The position numbers and the translations under genes are program-made. Shown in pieces: positions 24,101 through 34,318 of a stretch of DNA of 64,000 nucleotides. The stretch comes from Bidens hawaiensis (taxonomy: Eukaryota > Streptophyta > Magnoliopsida > Asterales > Asteraceae). Location of the stretch: the NCBI GenBank assembly GCA_021521415.1, contig JAIQDT010001733.1, positions 515,029-579,028 of the forward strand. The letters are read 5' to 3'. The stretch's first letter is position 1. Every line of letters starts with the position of its first letter. Under the pieces are notes generated by a model, which was not told where the DNA came from, did not search any database, and was given only the letters and a program-made list of their open reading frames with translations.

Positions 24101-24232
24101 CGTGGATACTGAAGCTGCCTATGACCAAGCAGTGAACCAGTATGCTGCCTTCCCGCATCCGGTGGTGGAGAAGGTGAACGAAATTGCTGCTGCTGATGAT
24201 GGGCTAACCATTCTCAAGACTTTCCTTGAACC
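21122..24232 (+). pseudogene. antisense gene of the Tat-like element: putative gypsy-type transposase domain plus coiled coil
   Basis: About five exons: 21,122-21,899, 21,963 to about 22,493, 22,557-23,045, 23,117 to 23,870, and 23,949 to the insertion point. Exon 1 carries the domain annotated in plants as 'putative gypsy type transposon' (Pfam PF04195), with FPLTKFVYRVLEKHGVHLTE, HPMAIAKVRHFEWVC and FYSWRCIQGWYTL. Acidic and Ser/Pro/Ala-rich linkers follow, then a long coiled coil (about 23,364-23,870) and a C-terminal helical block. One base appears missing near 23,330, putting the coiled coil out of frame. At the second junction the strong GTAAGT at 22,490 would break phase, while GTGTAA at 22,494 keeps it. 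The natural stop, TAG at 41,021-41,023, is now cut off by the chromovirus. Function is unknown. No catalytic transposase motif is visible, so the name is only historical. Confidence 0.75.
24228..24232. repeat. target site duplication of the chromovirus array
   Basis: gaacc here and at 41,012-41,016 are identical and directly abut the outer LTR ends. No such duplication flanks the central LTR. Confidence 0.9.
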
Positions 24233-26282
24233 TGTGACATCTGCCCCGATCCGACCCGACCCAGGTACCCGTTTCTCTGACCCGATCTCTTTCTTTTATG
24301 ATTTAGTATTTATTTATACTTATATTTTACTTTTAATAATAATAATATATTTTCCTTCCCGCCTCTCTCTCTCTCTTTCTTTCCGCCGTTCCGTCCCTCT
24401 CCTTTTCTCTCTTTCCGCCTTCTTTTCCCTCTTGTCGCCGTCCCGCCCTTACGCCTTGTTTCCCTCCTTTTTCTTCTAACTCTTTGCTTGTCCTTTGTTC
24501 CTTCCCGCCTAAGGTTGTCTGCGCAGCTCCACGCGCCAGACCCCTTACAAGGAATCCTGCGTGAAGACCACCTGTTACAGCGATACGCGAGACGAACTCT
24601 TCTCGCAGCGCGCTAAGAATTGTAATTCTTCTCGCAGCGCACTAAGAACGGTAGTTCTTCCCGCGACGCGCTAAGGATTTATAGTTCTCGCAGCACGCTA
24701 AGAATCGTAGTTCATCCCTCGACGCGCGAAGAATTATAGTTCTTCCCGCGGCGCGCTAGGAATTTTAGTTCCTCCCGCGGCGCGCTAAGAAATGTGATTC
24801 TTCCCGCGACGCGTTAAGGTTGGTTCTGTCTGCCTTCGCGCTCGCGCACTTTTGCCTTCGCGCTCCAGCCTTCTCGCGCTAAACCCTTTGAGTTTTTCTT
24901 CTGTTTAATCTAGCCGTTGCTTTTGTGTTGTCTTATCTTTTGTGCTGTTGACCTAATCTGCTTTGTCTGAAAAGTTACTTTCGGCGCAGCATGCGCGCCA
25001 ACCCCATTGGTTGGCAGATAAAGTGACTGACATAATCTTTTGAGATCTGCTTTTGCCATGCTTGACCAGTACCTTTTCTGACACCTCCCATGCCTGTTTA
25101 CTGTTCCCTGACAGCTTTATCTTGCCCCCTGCAGCTGCCATATCTCTTGATATCTTTTACTTGCTTTTGATATCTTTTGTTATCTTTTGTTTTGTCTTGT
25201 TCTGTTTGTCTTGGAACCTTTTCCCCTTTTTCTGGATTTATGTCTCCTAGGGTTTTCCTATAAATAATAATCTTATTTTTCTTAACACTACACACACAAA
25301 ACACTTAATCTATCTTATTCTCTCTTGCTCCTTGCTCTCTCTGCCGCCCTCTCTCTGCCTCCGTCTTCCTTCCTGTTCTGCCCTGCTTTTCCGGTAATAT
25401 ATATATATATAATAATTTACTTATGCAAACTTATAATCTAGACTTAAAACAGATCATTAAAACGATAATCTTTAATTATAGGTTAACTTGTGCTTTTTTT
25501 TAAAGTTGGTTCTTGCTTTATCTTACACCGCATCGTTTATCAAGTGAGTAATCTCGTACCTAATCCCTTTTTATTTTTAATGTTTTGGGATGTTCATGTG
25601 TTCATACAAACTTAGAGTCTTAAACTTGTTTATGAACTTTAGTCGCGCAGTATCCCATGTGTTGAGGACGTTTACTTGGCTGTTTATTTGTATGTGTGTA
25701 TCATTAACCGCTTTGTTCGGCCTATTCCGAAGTTTTCATGGATCCATTAGATGAACACGGGAGACCTATCGTTTACGGTTTTCTTTGTTTACACTTGCAC
25801 AGATGTTTTCTCGTTTTTGTGCTCAATTGGGAGCACGGATTGAACTATGAACTATGAGCTATGATCTATCTAGGCTTGATCACAATCTGATTGCACCCTT
25901 GTTAAACACCAGACATACACGTGTTGCGCGCAGATTTATTGTTATCTATGTATTGTATTAAACTTGATTTCTCACCAACACGCAAGTGTTTGACGTTTAT
26001 TTTAACACATGTTCAGGTTTGCAGTAGCTGTTTTGGAGCTTGTGGACACATAGGATGTTTTTACTTTTGGACCTAGATTAAAATGTATCAAGACAAGTTA
26101 TTGCTGTTCGAATATTTTGATTTATAATATATTGATTTATGTTGGTTTATTTATATCTTATGTATACGTTGCGCATGCGTGAATGAATATATTTATTAAA
26201 TATTGACACCCAATAGTGTCACGAGTAATGAAACAATATGTGGCGCCCCGATGTATAATCCGCCTTTGGTCGGGGTGTTACA
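24233..26282 (+). repeat. chromovirus LTR 1
   Basis: 2,050 bp from TGTGACATC to TGTTACA. A TATAAATA box at 25,259-25,266 is the likely promoter. At 24,615-24,802 there are seven units of about 29 bp with small hairpins. It differs from LTR 2 and LTR 3 by one extra CT in the CT tract near 24,370 and by A instead of C at 25,312. Confidence 0.95.
24615..24802 (+). repeat. seven ~29-bp hairpin repeats in the LTR
   Basis: Units begin near 24,615, 24,644, 24,673, 24,700, 24,729, 24,758 and 24,787. Each has a small inverted repeat such as AAGAATTGTAATTCTT or AGGAATTTTAGTTCCT, separated by CCCGCGRCGCGCT-like spacers. The same block recurs in LTR 2 (from about 31,996) and LTR 3 (from about 39,344). 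Confidence 0.85.
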
Positions 26283-26285
26283 GAT

Positions 26286-26299
26286 TGGTATCAGAGCTC
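26286..26299 (+). promoter_or_regulatory. primer binding site, unit 1
   Basis: TGGTATCAGAGCTC starts three bases after the LTR end and matches the 3' end of plant initiator tRNA-Met, the usual primer for chromoviruses. The same site opens unit 2 at 33,667. Confidence 0.9.
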
Positions 26300-26520
26300 G
26301 TTGACTTTAGGATAGGTGGTTAGACGTAACGGCCTAGAATACCTAAGAGTCCCTTCTCGCGCATGAGAGAAATCTCATGTTTGCGCGCTTATTGTTAATT
26401 ACTCGTTATTTATGAATATGCTCGCGCTTGCGCAGTATATGATTTTATGATTTATTTCGCGATCTTTCGACTTTTGCTGAATTTCGATTTTTATTGATTT
26501 TTCTTGCATATTCGTTTGTT

Positions 26521-26805
26521 GGGTTTGAAAATCCGAAAAGTCATGGTGATACATGAATAGTTGATTTTCAATTTCCATTTACGATTATGTTCTGAGATTG
26601 GAGACTTGAAAAGTCATGGTGATACATGAATTGTCAACCTCCAATACTCATTTTCTTGTATGTTTTATATTGAAGATTGAAAAGTCATGGTGATACATGA
26701 ATCGTCGATCTCCAATACTTGTTTGCTCGTATATTTTAAATTGGGAATTCGGAAAGTCATGGTGATACATGAATTGTCGATTTCTGATTCGAATTTGTTA
26801 CCTTT
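26521..26805 (+). repeat. four ~72-bp hairpin repeats in the unit 1 leader
   Basis: Four units with a constant core containing TCATGGTGATACATGA start at about 26,541, 26,614, 26,685 and 26,757 (core positions). The flanks form outer stems: TTGAAAATC with GATTTTCAA in unit 1, ATTGGAG with CTCCAAT in unit 2, weaker in units 3 and 4. The core itself forms TCATG/CATGA around GTGATA. The same array is present in unit 2 at about 33,902-34,186. Confidence 0.8.
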
Positions 26806-26970
26806 ATTAAGTATGCATTTAGGGTCATTTAGTTAATATCTCGATTTCTGATTCGAATTTGTTACCTTTATTAAGTCTGTTACAGTAACTGACTCCGTGA
26901 AACCAAGCTTTATAAGATTAAAACTTTGCGCTAAAATCAAGATATTAACTAAAATTAAAACTTTTATAGA

Positions 26971-29900
26971 ATGCCTCCGCTATCTCGCCGATTTCAGAGA
27001 AGAGAAGCCTCGCGCATGCGTAGACAGCAACGTTCCCAAGAAATGGCCGCCGCAATAGCCCAAGCTTTGAGCCAAAATAATACCTCCAGTTATAACATTA
27101 AGTCCTTTAACGCGGGTAACCCTCCAAAGTTCACAGGTCTTGAAGGAGCCACCGTGATGCTCCAGTGGCTTGAGAAGATAGAAAACACTTTCCTCCACAC
27201 CCAATGCCCCTCAGACAGACGAACCCTGTATGCTTCCAGTGTCCTGGAATCCAGAGCGCTTACATGGTGGAATGGAGTAGCTCATGCGCGTGGCGCAGAG
27301 GCTGCTTCTAGCATGACATGGGAGGAATTCAAGGAAATTCTTACGCGAGAATTCTGCCCTCCCAACGAAGTTAAGCGCCTGGAGGAGGAATTTTGGAATC
27401 TTAAGCAGTACAGCGGTGAAGCGCGCGAGTACGCGACGCGCTTCCATGAACTAAGCCTGCTTGTCCCTCACCTTGTTACCCCTTCCCGCCGAGCCATAGA
27501 GAAATTCCTTGGGGGTCTCCCCATGGAAATTCAAGATTCTGTATGGGCTAGAAACCCAGTTACCCTCTCTGACGCCATCGAGTTGGCCGCTGTGCTCAGC
27601 GACAACCATGTCAGAGCAGGAACCCTGTTCCTGCGGGGATCTGAGAAGACCAAACCCACCAAGACTGTCCCTGAACCAACAGAAACCAAACCTGAACCCT
27701 CAAACCGTAACAACCTCAAGCGCAGGCGCAAAGCCTATGCGCTTACCAACCCGCCCATTGCCCAGCAACCCATTTATCAACCTCCAGTTTACGCGCCTAA
27801 CCCTCTGTCAGCCTACCCAACACCTCCTGTAGTCCACAACTATGCCTTAACCAATCCCGCACTCCCTGCCCCGCCACCTAAGAAACCTTACACAGGAAAT
27901 CAACCCTTTTGCCCAACCTGTAGACTTCACCACCCAACCCAAACCCCGTGTCGACAATGTAACCGATGTGGCCGCGTTGGTCACTCTGCCGAATACTGTA
28001 GAGTCCCTCTCGCCAACCCAATTGCGCCAACACCACCAGTCTACCCGCAGAACCCACAACCAACCTACCAAAACCCACGACCCAGGTCGTGCTATAACTG
28101 CGGTGATCCCAGTCATTTCCGGAACGCGTGCCCGAGACTACAAGTTCAGATTACGCAAGCGAATCCGGTGAACCAGATTTCGAACCAAGTGACACGCGGA
28201 CGAGCTTTTAACATAACCGCGCACCAAGCGCAAGCGAATAATGACGTAGTTAATGGTACATTTTTACTTAACGGATTTTATGCTTCTGTACTTTTTGATA
28301 CTGGCGCCGATCGAAGTTTTATCTCTCGCGCCTTCGAGCAGAAGCTTGCGCGACGGCGCAACGATTTAAAAGAAGATTTTTCAGTTGAATTGGCTAACGG
28401 TGAAACTATTTTAATAAACTCTGTGATTAAAGATTGCACGCTTAACCTTAACGAAAACGATTTTCTGATCGACCTCATCCCCATGCCTCTTGGAAGCTTT
28501 GATGTTATCATTGGTATGGACTGGCTTTCGCATAATCGCGCCGAAGTTATTTGCGCCAAGAAATTGATTCGCATACCTCGAGAGAATGGTGATCTTCACA
28601 TCTACGGCGAAAAACCCTCCAGTGGTCTTAAGCTTATGTCTTGCGCCGAAGCCCAAAGACTCATGCGGAAGAAGTGTATTGCATTCTTAGCCCATGTGGT
28701 TAAACCTGCTAAAGAAAAGAAGCTTCGCGATATCCCTGTTGTGCGTGATTTCCCTGAAGTTTTTCCTGATGATCTTCCTGGTATCCCTCCCGCTCGTGAA
28801 GTTGAGTTCCGTATTGATCTTGTCCCTGGTGCTTCCCCCGTAGCTAAATCTCCTTATCGTCTTGCACCCGCTGAGATGCAAGAATTGGCAAGCCAACTTC
28901 AAGAGTTGACTGCTAAAGGATTCATTCGCCCTAGCTCTTCGCCCTGGGGTGCTCCGGTGTTGTTCGTTAAAAAGAAAGATGGATCGTTTCGCATGTGTAT
29001 TGATTACCGCGAGTTGAACAAACTCACCATTAAGAACCGGTATCCCTTACCGCGTATTGACGACCTCTTCGATCAACTCCAAGGTGCCTCTTGTTTTTCC
29101 AAGATCGATCTCCGCTCTGGCTATCACCAGTTGCGCATCCGCGATGAAGATGTTCCGAAGACTGCTTTTCGAACTCGTTATGGCCATTTTGAATTCTTGG
29201 TCATGTCCTTCGGTTTAACCAACGCACCCGCCGTTTTCATGGATCTAATGAATCGGGTGTGTAGGCCTTTCTTGGATAAATTCGTGATTGTGTTTATCGA
29301 TGATGTTCTGGTGTATTCTAAGACCAAGGCCGAGCATGAGCAACATCTTCGGTTGGTGTTGCAAAAGCTTCGAACCGAGCAGCTCTATGCTAAGCTTTCC
29401 AAATGTGAATTCTGGTCTGATGAAGTACAGTTTCTTGGTCATGTTGTAAACAAGATGGGTATCCATGTCGACCCATCCAAAATTGAAGCAATCAAGAACT
29501 GGATTACGCCATCCTCTCCCTCTGAGATCCGTTCCTTTCTGGGCCTAGCTGGTTATTACCGGCGTTTCATTTCGAACTTCTCAAAGATCGCTTTGCCTTT
29601 AACAGCTCTAACGCACAAAGGTAAACCGTATATTTGGGGCTCGAAGCAAGAAGAAGCCTTTCTATCGCTCAAGCGATTGTTGTGTGAAGCTCCTGTTCTT
29701 GCGCTACCTGAGGGTAATGATGATTTTGTCGTGTACTGCGATGCCTCCAACCAAGGTCTCGGTTGTGTTCTTATGCAACGAGGCAAGGTTATCGCTTACG
29801 CATCAAGGCAACTTAAGGTTCATGAAATGAATTATACAACTCACGACCTCGAACTTGGTGCAGTTGTATTTGCCTTAAAGATCTGGAGACACTACCTTTA

Positions 29901-31581
29901 TGGTACTAAGTGTATCCTCTACACTGACCATAAAAGCCTTCAGCATATCTTTGACCAGAAGGAACTTAACATGAGACAACGCCGATGGAACGAACTCATC
30001 AGCGATTACGATTGTGAGATCCGGTATCATCCTGGTAAGGCTAATGTGGTAGCCGATGCGCTCAGCCGAAAACCCTGCCAGCTTAACTGTATCTTGCCGC
30101 GCACCCAGCTTCACTTCGCGCCGATTCAAAGCAACCTTGAATCGCGTATTCGTGACGCGCAGCGCGCATCCATCAGTAATGGTAACCTTCGCGCCAAGTT
30201 AGCGTGTGGCGCGGAAGCACACTTTGTCCCTAATCTGAGTGGAATTCTCTGCTATCTTAATCGCATCTGGATTCCCTTTGATGAGAATCTTCGCGTTGAT
30301 ATCCTGAGTGAGGCGCATAAATCTCGGTATTCTATTCATCCTGGCGCTAATAAGATGTACAAGGATTTGCGCATTACTTATTGGTGGCCCGGTATGAAAA
30401 AGGATATTGCTGTGTTCGTAGCTAAATGTCTGACTTGTTCTAAAGTGAAAGCTGAACACCAACGCCCATCTGGTTTGCTCGAACAACCTGAAATTCCTAC
30501 GTGGAAATGGGAATGTGTAGCGATGGACTTTATTACCAAGTTACCTTTGACAGCAAGCAAACATGATAGCATTTGGGTAATTGTGGATCGTTTGACTAAG
30601 TCTGCTCACTTTCTGCCCATTCGTGAAAACTACCGTGTTGAGCATCTCGCGCAGCTTTATGTGAAGGAAATTGTCTGCCGCCATGGTACTCCTTTGAGCA
30701 TCATATCCGATCGCGATGGCCGTTTTATATCTCGCTTTTGGAAATCTCTCCAATCTGCGCTAGGAACTCGTTTGGACATGAGTACGGCATATCATCCTCA
30801 GACTGACGGTCAGTCTGAGCGAACTATTCAAACTCTTGAGGATATGCTCCGATCTTGTGTTCTTGATTTTGGAGGTAATTGGGATTCACACCTGCCTTTG
30901 ATCGAGTTCTCTTATAATAACAGCTATCATTCCAGTATCGGTATGGCCCCATTTGAAGCGCTTTACGGTCGTAAGTGCCGCTCCCCGATCTGTTGGAGCG
31001 AAGTGGGTGAAACTCAAATCACAGGACCCGAACTTGTTCAAGAGACAACCGATAAAATCGCCAAGATCCGTGATCATCTGCTGACTGCCAGAAGCCGACA
31101 GAAGAGTTACGCAGATCGTAGGCGGAAGCCTCTCGAATTTCAAGTTGGTGATCTTGTTCTCCTCAAAGTGTCGCCTTGGAAAGGTGTTGTCCGCTTTGGG
31201 AAGAAAGGTAAGCTTGCTCCTCGATATGTTGGACCATTTAAGATTCTCGCGCGTGTAGGAAAAGTTGCCTACAGACTTGACCTGCCACCCGCTCTCAGTA
31301 ATGTGCATCCAACGTTCCATGTATCCAATCTCAAGAAGTGTTTAGCTGACGAGAACCTTCACATTCCACTTGATGAAGTTCAAGTTGATGAAACTATGCA
31401 TTTCGTTGAGAAGCCTGTTGAGATTATGGATCGCGAGGTTAAGCAAACCAAGCGCAGTCGTATCCCTATTGTTAAAGTTCGCTGGGAGTCCAAGCGCGGA
31501 GCCGAGTTTACATGGGAAAGGGAAGATCAAATGAAGATCAAGTACCCGCACCTGTTCTCTGCGCAACCTACTTCGAGATAA
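26971..31581 (+). CDS. chromovirus gag-pol polyprotein, unit 1
   Basis: A single frame of 1,536 residues. In order: a gag domain (about 50-220), Pro-rich linker, two CCHC knuckles ([14 protein letters not shown] at 330-343, [14 protein letters not shown] at 374-387), retropepsin (FDTGADRS, Asp at 443), reverse transcriptase ([15 protein letters not shown] with Asp at 777-778), RNase H (YCDAS, Asp 924), integrase zinc finger (HPG at 1,123 and CLTC at 1,153-1,156), integrase core with Asp 1,186, Asp 1,247 and Glu 1,283, a GPF module near 1,421, and a C-terminal chromodomain (about 1,477-1,531, ending in [15 protein letters not shown]). The start is the ATG at 26,971 after a 690-nt leader. All catalytic residues expected for the family are present. 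It would produce the virus-like particle and copy and integrate the element's RNA. The encoded protein appears identical to that of unit 2. Confidence 0.95.
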   Translation: MPPLSRRFQRREASRMRRQQRSQEMAAAIAQALSQNNTSSYNIKSFNAGNPPKFTGLEGATVMLQWLEKIENTFLHTQCPSDRRTLYASSVLESRALTWWNGVAHARGAEAASSMTWEEFKEILTREFCPPNEVKRLEEEFWNLKQYSGEAREYATRFHELSLLVPHLVTPSRRAIEKFLGGLPMEIQDSVWARNPVTLSDAIELAAVLSDNHVRAGTLFLRGSEKTKPTKTVPEPTETKPEPSNRNNLKRRRKAYALTNPPIAQQPIYQPPVYAPNPLSAYPTPPVVHNYALTNPALPAPPPKKPYTGNQPFCPTCRLHHPTQTPCRQCNRCGRVGHSAEYCRVPLANPIAPTPPVYPQNPQPTYQNPRPRSCYNCGDPSHFRNACPRLQVQITQANPVNQISNQVTRGRAFNITAHQAQANNDVVNGTFLLNGFYASVLFDTGADRSFISRAFEQKLARRRNDLKEDFSVELANGETILINSVIKDCTLNLNENDFLIDLIPMPLGSFDVIIGMDWLSHNRAEVICAKKLIRIPRENGDLHIYGEKPSSGLKLMSCAEAQRLMRKKCIAFLAHVVKPAKEKKLRDIPVVRDFPEVFPDDLPGIPPAREVEFRIDLVPGASPVAKSPYRLAPAEMQELASQLQELTAKGFIRPSSSPWGAPVLFVKKKDGSFRMCIDYRELNKLTIKNRYPLPRIDDLFDQLQGASCFSKIDLRSGYHQLRIRDEDVPKTAFRTRYGHFEFLVMSFGLTNAPAVFMDLMNRVCRPFLDKFVIVFIDDVLVYSKTKAEHEQHLRLVLQKLRTEQLYAKLSKCEFWSDEVQFLGHVVNKMGIHVDPSKIEAIKNWITPSSPSEIRSFLGLAGYYRRFISNFSKIALPLTALTHKGKPYIWGSKQEEAFLSLKRLLCEAPVLALPEGNDDFVVYCDASNQGLGCVLMQRGKVIAYASRQLKVHEMNYTTHDLELGAVVFALKIWRHYLYGTKCILYTDHKSLQHIFDQKELNMRQRRWNELISDYDCEIRYHPGKANVVADALSRKPCQLNCILPRTQLHFAPIQSNLESRIRDAQRASISNGNLRAKLACGAEAHFVPNLSGILCYLNRIWIPFDENLRVDILSEAHKSRYSIHPGANKMYKDLRITYWWPGMKKDIAVFVAKCLTCSKVKAEHQRPSGLLEQPEIPTWKWECVAMDFITKLPLTASKHDSIWVIVDRLTKSAHFLPIRENYRVEHLAQLYVKEIVCRHGTPLSIISDRDGRFISRFWKSLQSALGTRLDMSTAYHPQTDGQSERTIQTLEDMLRSCVLDFGGNWDSHLPLIEFSYNNSYHSSIGMAPFEALYGRKCRSPICWSEVGETQITGPELVQETTDKIAKIRDHLLTARSRQKSYADRRRKPLEFQVGDLVLLKVSPWKGVVRFGKKGKLAPRYVGPFKILARVGKVAYRLDLPPALSNVHPTFHVSNLKKCLADENLHIPLDEVQVDETMHFVEKPVEIMDREVKQTKRSRIPIVKVRWESKRGAEFTWEREDQMKIKYPHLFSAQPTSR

Positions 31582-31601
31582 ATTTCGGGACGAAATTTCT
31601 T

Positions 31602-31615
31602 AAAGTAGGGGAGAC
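31602..31615 (+). promoter_or_regulatory. polypurine tract, unit 1
   Basis: AAAGTAGGGGAGAC directly precedes the central LTR. The same tract precedes LTR 3 at 38,950-38,963. Confidence 0.85.
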
Positions 31616-33663
31616 TGTGACATCTGCCCCGATCCGACCCGACCCAGGTACCCGTTTCTCTGACCCGATCTCTTTCTTTTATGATTTAGTATTTATTTAT
31701 ACTTATATTTTACTTTTAATAATAATAATATATTTTCCTTCCCGCCTCTCTCTCTCTTTCTTTCCGCCGTTCCGTCCCTCTCCTTTTCTCTCTTTCCGCC
31801 TTCTTTTCCCTCTTGTCGCCGTCCCGCCCTTACGCCTTGTTTCCCTCCTTTTTCTTCTAACTCTTTGCTTGTCCTTTGTTCCTTCCCGCCTAAGGTTGTC
31901 TGCGCAGCTCCACGCGCCAGACCCCTTACAAGGAATCCTGCGTGAAGACCACCTGTTACAGCGATACGCGAGACGAACTCTTCTCGCAGCGCGCTAAGAA
32001 TTGTAATTCTTCTCGCAGCGCACTAAGAACGGTAGTTCTTCCCGCGACGCGCTAAGGATTTATAGTTCTCGCAGCACGCTAAGAATCGTAGTTCATCCCT
32101 CGACGCGCGAAGAATTATAGTTCTTCCCGCGGCGCGCTAGGAATTTTAGTTCCTCCCGCGGCGCGCTAAGAAATGTGATTCTTCCCGCGACGCGTTAAGG
32201 TTGGTTCTGTCTGCCTTCGCGCTCGCGCACTTTTGCCTTCGCGCTCCAGCCTTCTCGCGCTAAACCCTTTGAGTTTTTCTTCTGTTTAATCTAGCCGTTG
32301 CTTTTGTGTTGTCTTATCTTTTGTGCTGTTGACCTAATCTGCTTTGTCTGAAAAGTTACTTTCGGCGCAGCATGCGCGCCAACCCCATTGGTTGGCAGAT
32401 AAAGTGACTGACATAATCTTTTGAGATCTGCTTTTGCCATGCTTGACCAGTACCTTTTCTGACACCTCCCATGCCTGTTTACTGTTCCCTGACAGCTTTA
32501 TCTTGCCCCCTGCAGCTGCCATATCTCTTGATATCTTTTACTTGCTTTTGATATCTTTTGTTATCTTTTGTTTTGTCTTGTTCTGTTTGTCTTGGAACCT
32601 TTTCCCCTTTTTCTGGATTTATGTCTCCTAGGGTTTTCCTATAAATAATAATCTTATTTTTCTTAACACTACACACACAAAACACTTAATCTCTCTTATT
32701 CTCTCTTGCTCCTTGCTCTCTCTGCCGCCCTCTCTCTGCCTCCGTCTTCCTTCCTGTTCTGCCCTGCTTTTCCGGTAATATATATATATATAATAATTTA
32801 CTTATGCAAACTTATAATCTAGACTTAAAACAGATCATTAAAACGATAATCTTTAATTATAGGTTAACTTGTGCTTTTTTTTAAAGTTGGTTCTTGCTTT
32901 ATCTTACACCGCATCGTTTATCAAGTGAGTAATCTCGTACCTAATCCCTTTTTATTTTTAATGTTTTGGGATGTTCATGTGTTCATACAAACTTAGAGTC
33001 TTAAACTTGTTTATGAACTTTAGTCGCGCAGTATCCCATGTGTTGAGGACGTTTACTTGGCTGTTTATTTGTATGTGTGTATCATTAACCGCTTTGTTCG
33101 GCCTATTCCGAAGTTTTCATGGATCCATTAGATGAACACGGGAGACCTATCGTTTACGGTTTTCTTTGTTTACACTTGCACAGATGTTTTCTCGTTTTTG
33201 TGCTCAATTGGGAGCACGGATTGAACTATGAACTATGAGCTATGATCTATCTAGGCTTGATCACAATCTGATTGCACCCTTGTTAAACACCAGACATACA
33301 CGTGTTGCGCGCAGATTTATTGTTATCTATGTATTGTATTAAACTTGATTTCTCACCAACACGCAAGTGTTTGACGTTTATTTTAACACATGTTCAGGTT
33401 TGCAGTAGCTGTTTTGGAGCTTGTGGACACATAGGATGTTTTTACTTTTGGACCTAGATTAAAATGTATCAAGACAAGTTATTGCTGTTCGAATATTTTG
33501 ATTTATAATATATTGATTTATGTTGGTTTATTTATATCTTATGTATACGTTGCGCATGCGTGAATGAATATATTTATTAAATATTGACACCCAATAGTGT
33601 CACGAGTAATGAAACAATATGTGGCGCCCCGATGTATAATCCGCCTTTGGTCGGGGTGTTACA
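31616..33663 (+). repeat. chromovirus LTR 2 (shared, central)
   Basis: 2,048 bp, apparently identical to LTR 3. It is bounded by a purine tract on the left and a primer binding site on the right, with no target duplication, so it is shared by both units. Confidence 0.95.
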
Positions 33664-33666
33664 GAT

Positions 33667-33680
33667 TGGTATCAGAGCTC
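33667..33680 (+). promoter_or_regulatory. primer binding site, unit 2
   Basis: Same initiator tRNA-Met-type site as in unit 1. Confidence 0.9.
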
Positions 33681-34318
33681 GTTGACTTTAGGATAGGTGG
33701 TTAGACGTAACGGCCTAGAATACCTAAGAGTCCCTTCTCGCGCATGAGAGAAATCTCATGTTTGCGCGCTTATTGTTAATTACTCGTTATTTATGAATAT
33801 GCTCGCGCTTGCGCAGTATATGATTTTATGATTTATTTCGCGATCTTTCGACTTTTGCTGAATTTCGATTTTTATTGATTTTTCTTGCATATTCGTTTGT
33901 TGGGTTTGAAAATCCGAAAAGTCATGGTGATACATGAATAGTTGATTTTCAATTTCCATTTACGATTATGTTCTGAGATTGGAGACTTGAAAAGTCATGG
34001 TGATACATGAATTGTCAACCTCCAATACTCATTTTCTTGTATGTTTTATATTGAAGATTGAAAAGTCATGGTGATACATGAATCGTCGATCTCCAATACT
34101 TGTTTGCTCGTATATTTTAAATTGGGAATTAGGAAAGTCATGGTGATACATGAATTGTCGATTTCTGATTCGAATTTGTTACCTTTATTAAGTCTGCATT
34201 TAGGGTCATTTATTTTACTTTAACTTTTGACAGTAACTGACTCCGTGAAACCAAGCTTTATAAGATTAAAACTTTGCGCTAAAATCAAGATATTAACTAA
34301 AATTAAAACTTTTATAGA

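Noticed and set aside
23952..24479. Apparent 175-codon gene ending in a hydrophobic tail
   Set aside because: Its first part is the last exon of the antisense gene. The hydrophobic tail is translated LTR sequence after the insertion point.
24615..24802. CRISPR-like regular repeats
   Set aside because: Units are a degenerate minisatellite inside a plant LTR. There are no unique spacers, and the genome is eukaryotic.
31512..31997. 161-codon open frame overlapping the end of gag-pol and running into the LTR
   Set aside because: It is an out-of-frame reading of the polyprotein end plus LTR. It recurs at 38,860-39,345 only because the element is duplicated.
31616..33663. Two independent chromovirus insertions side by side
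   Set aside because: Independent insertions would each have two LTRs and their own TSDs. Here there are three LTRs and no TSD at the centre.
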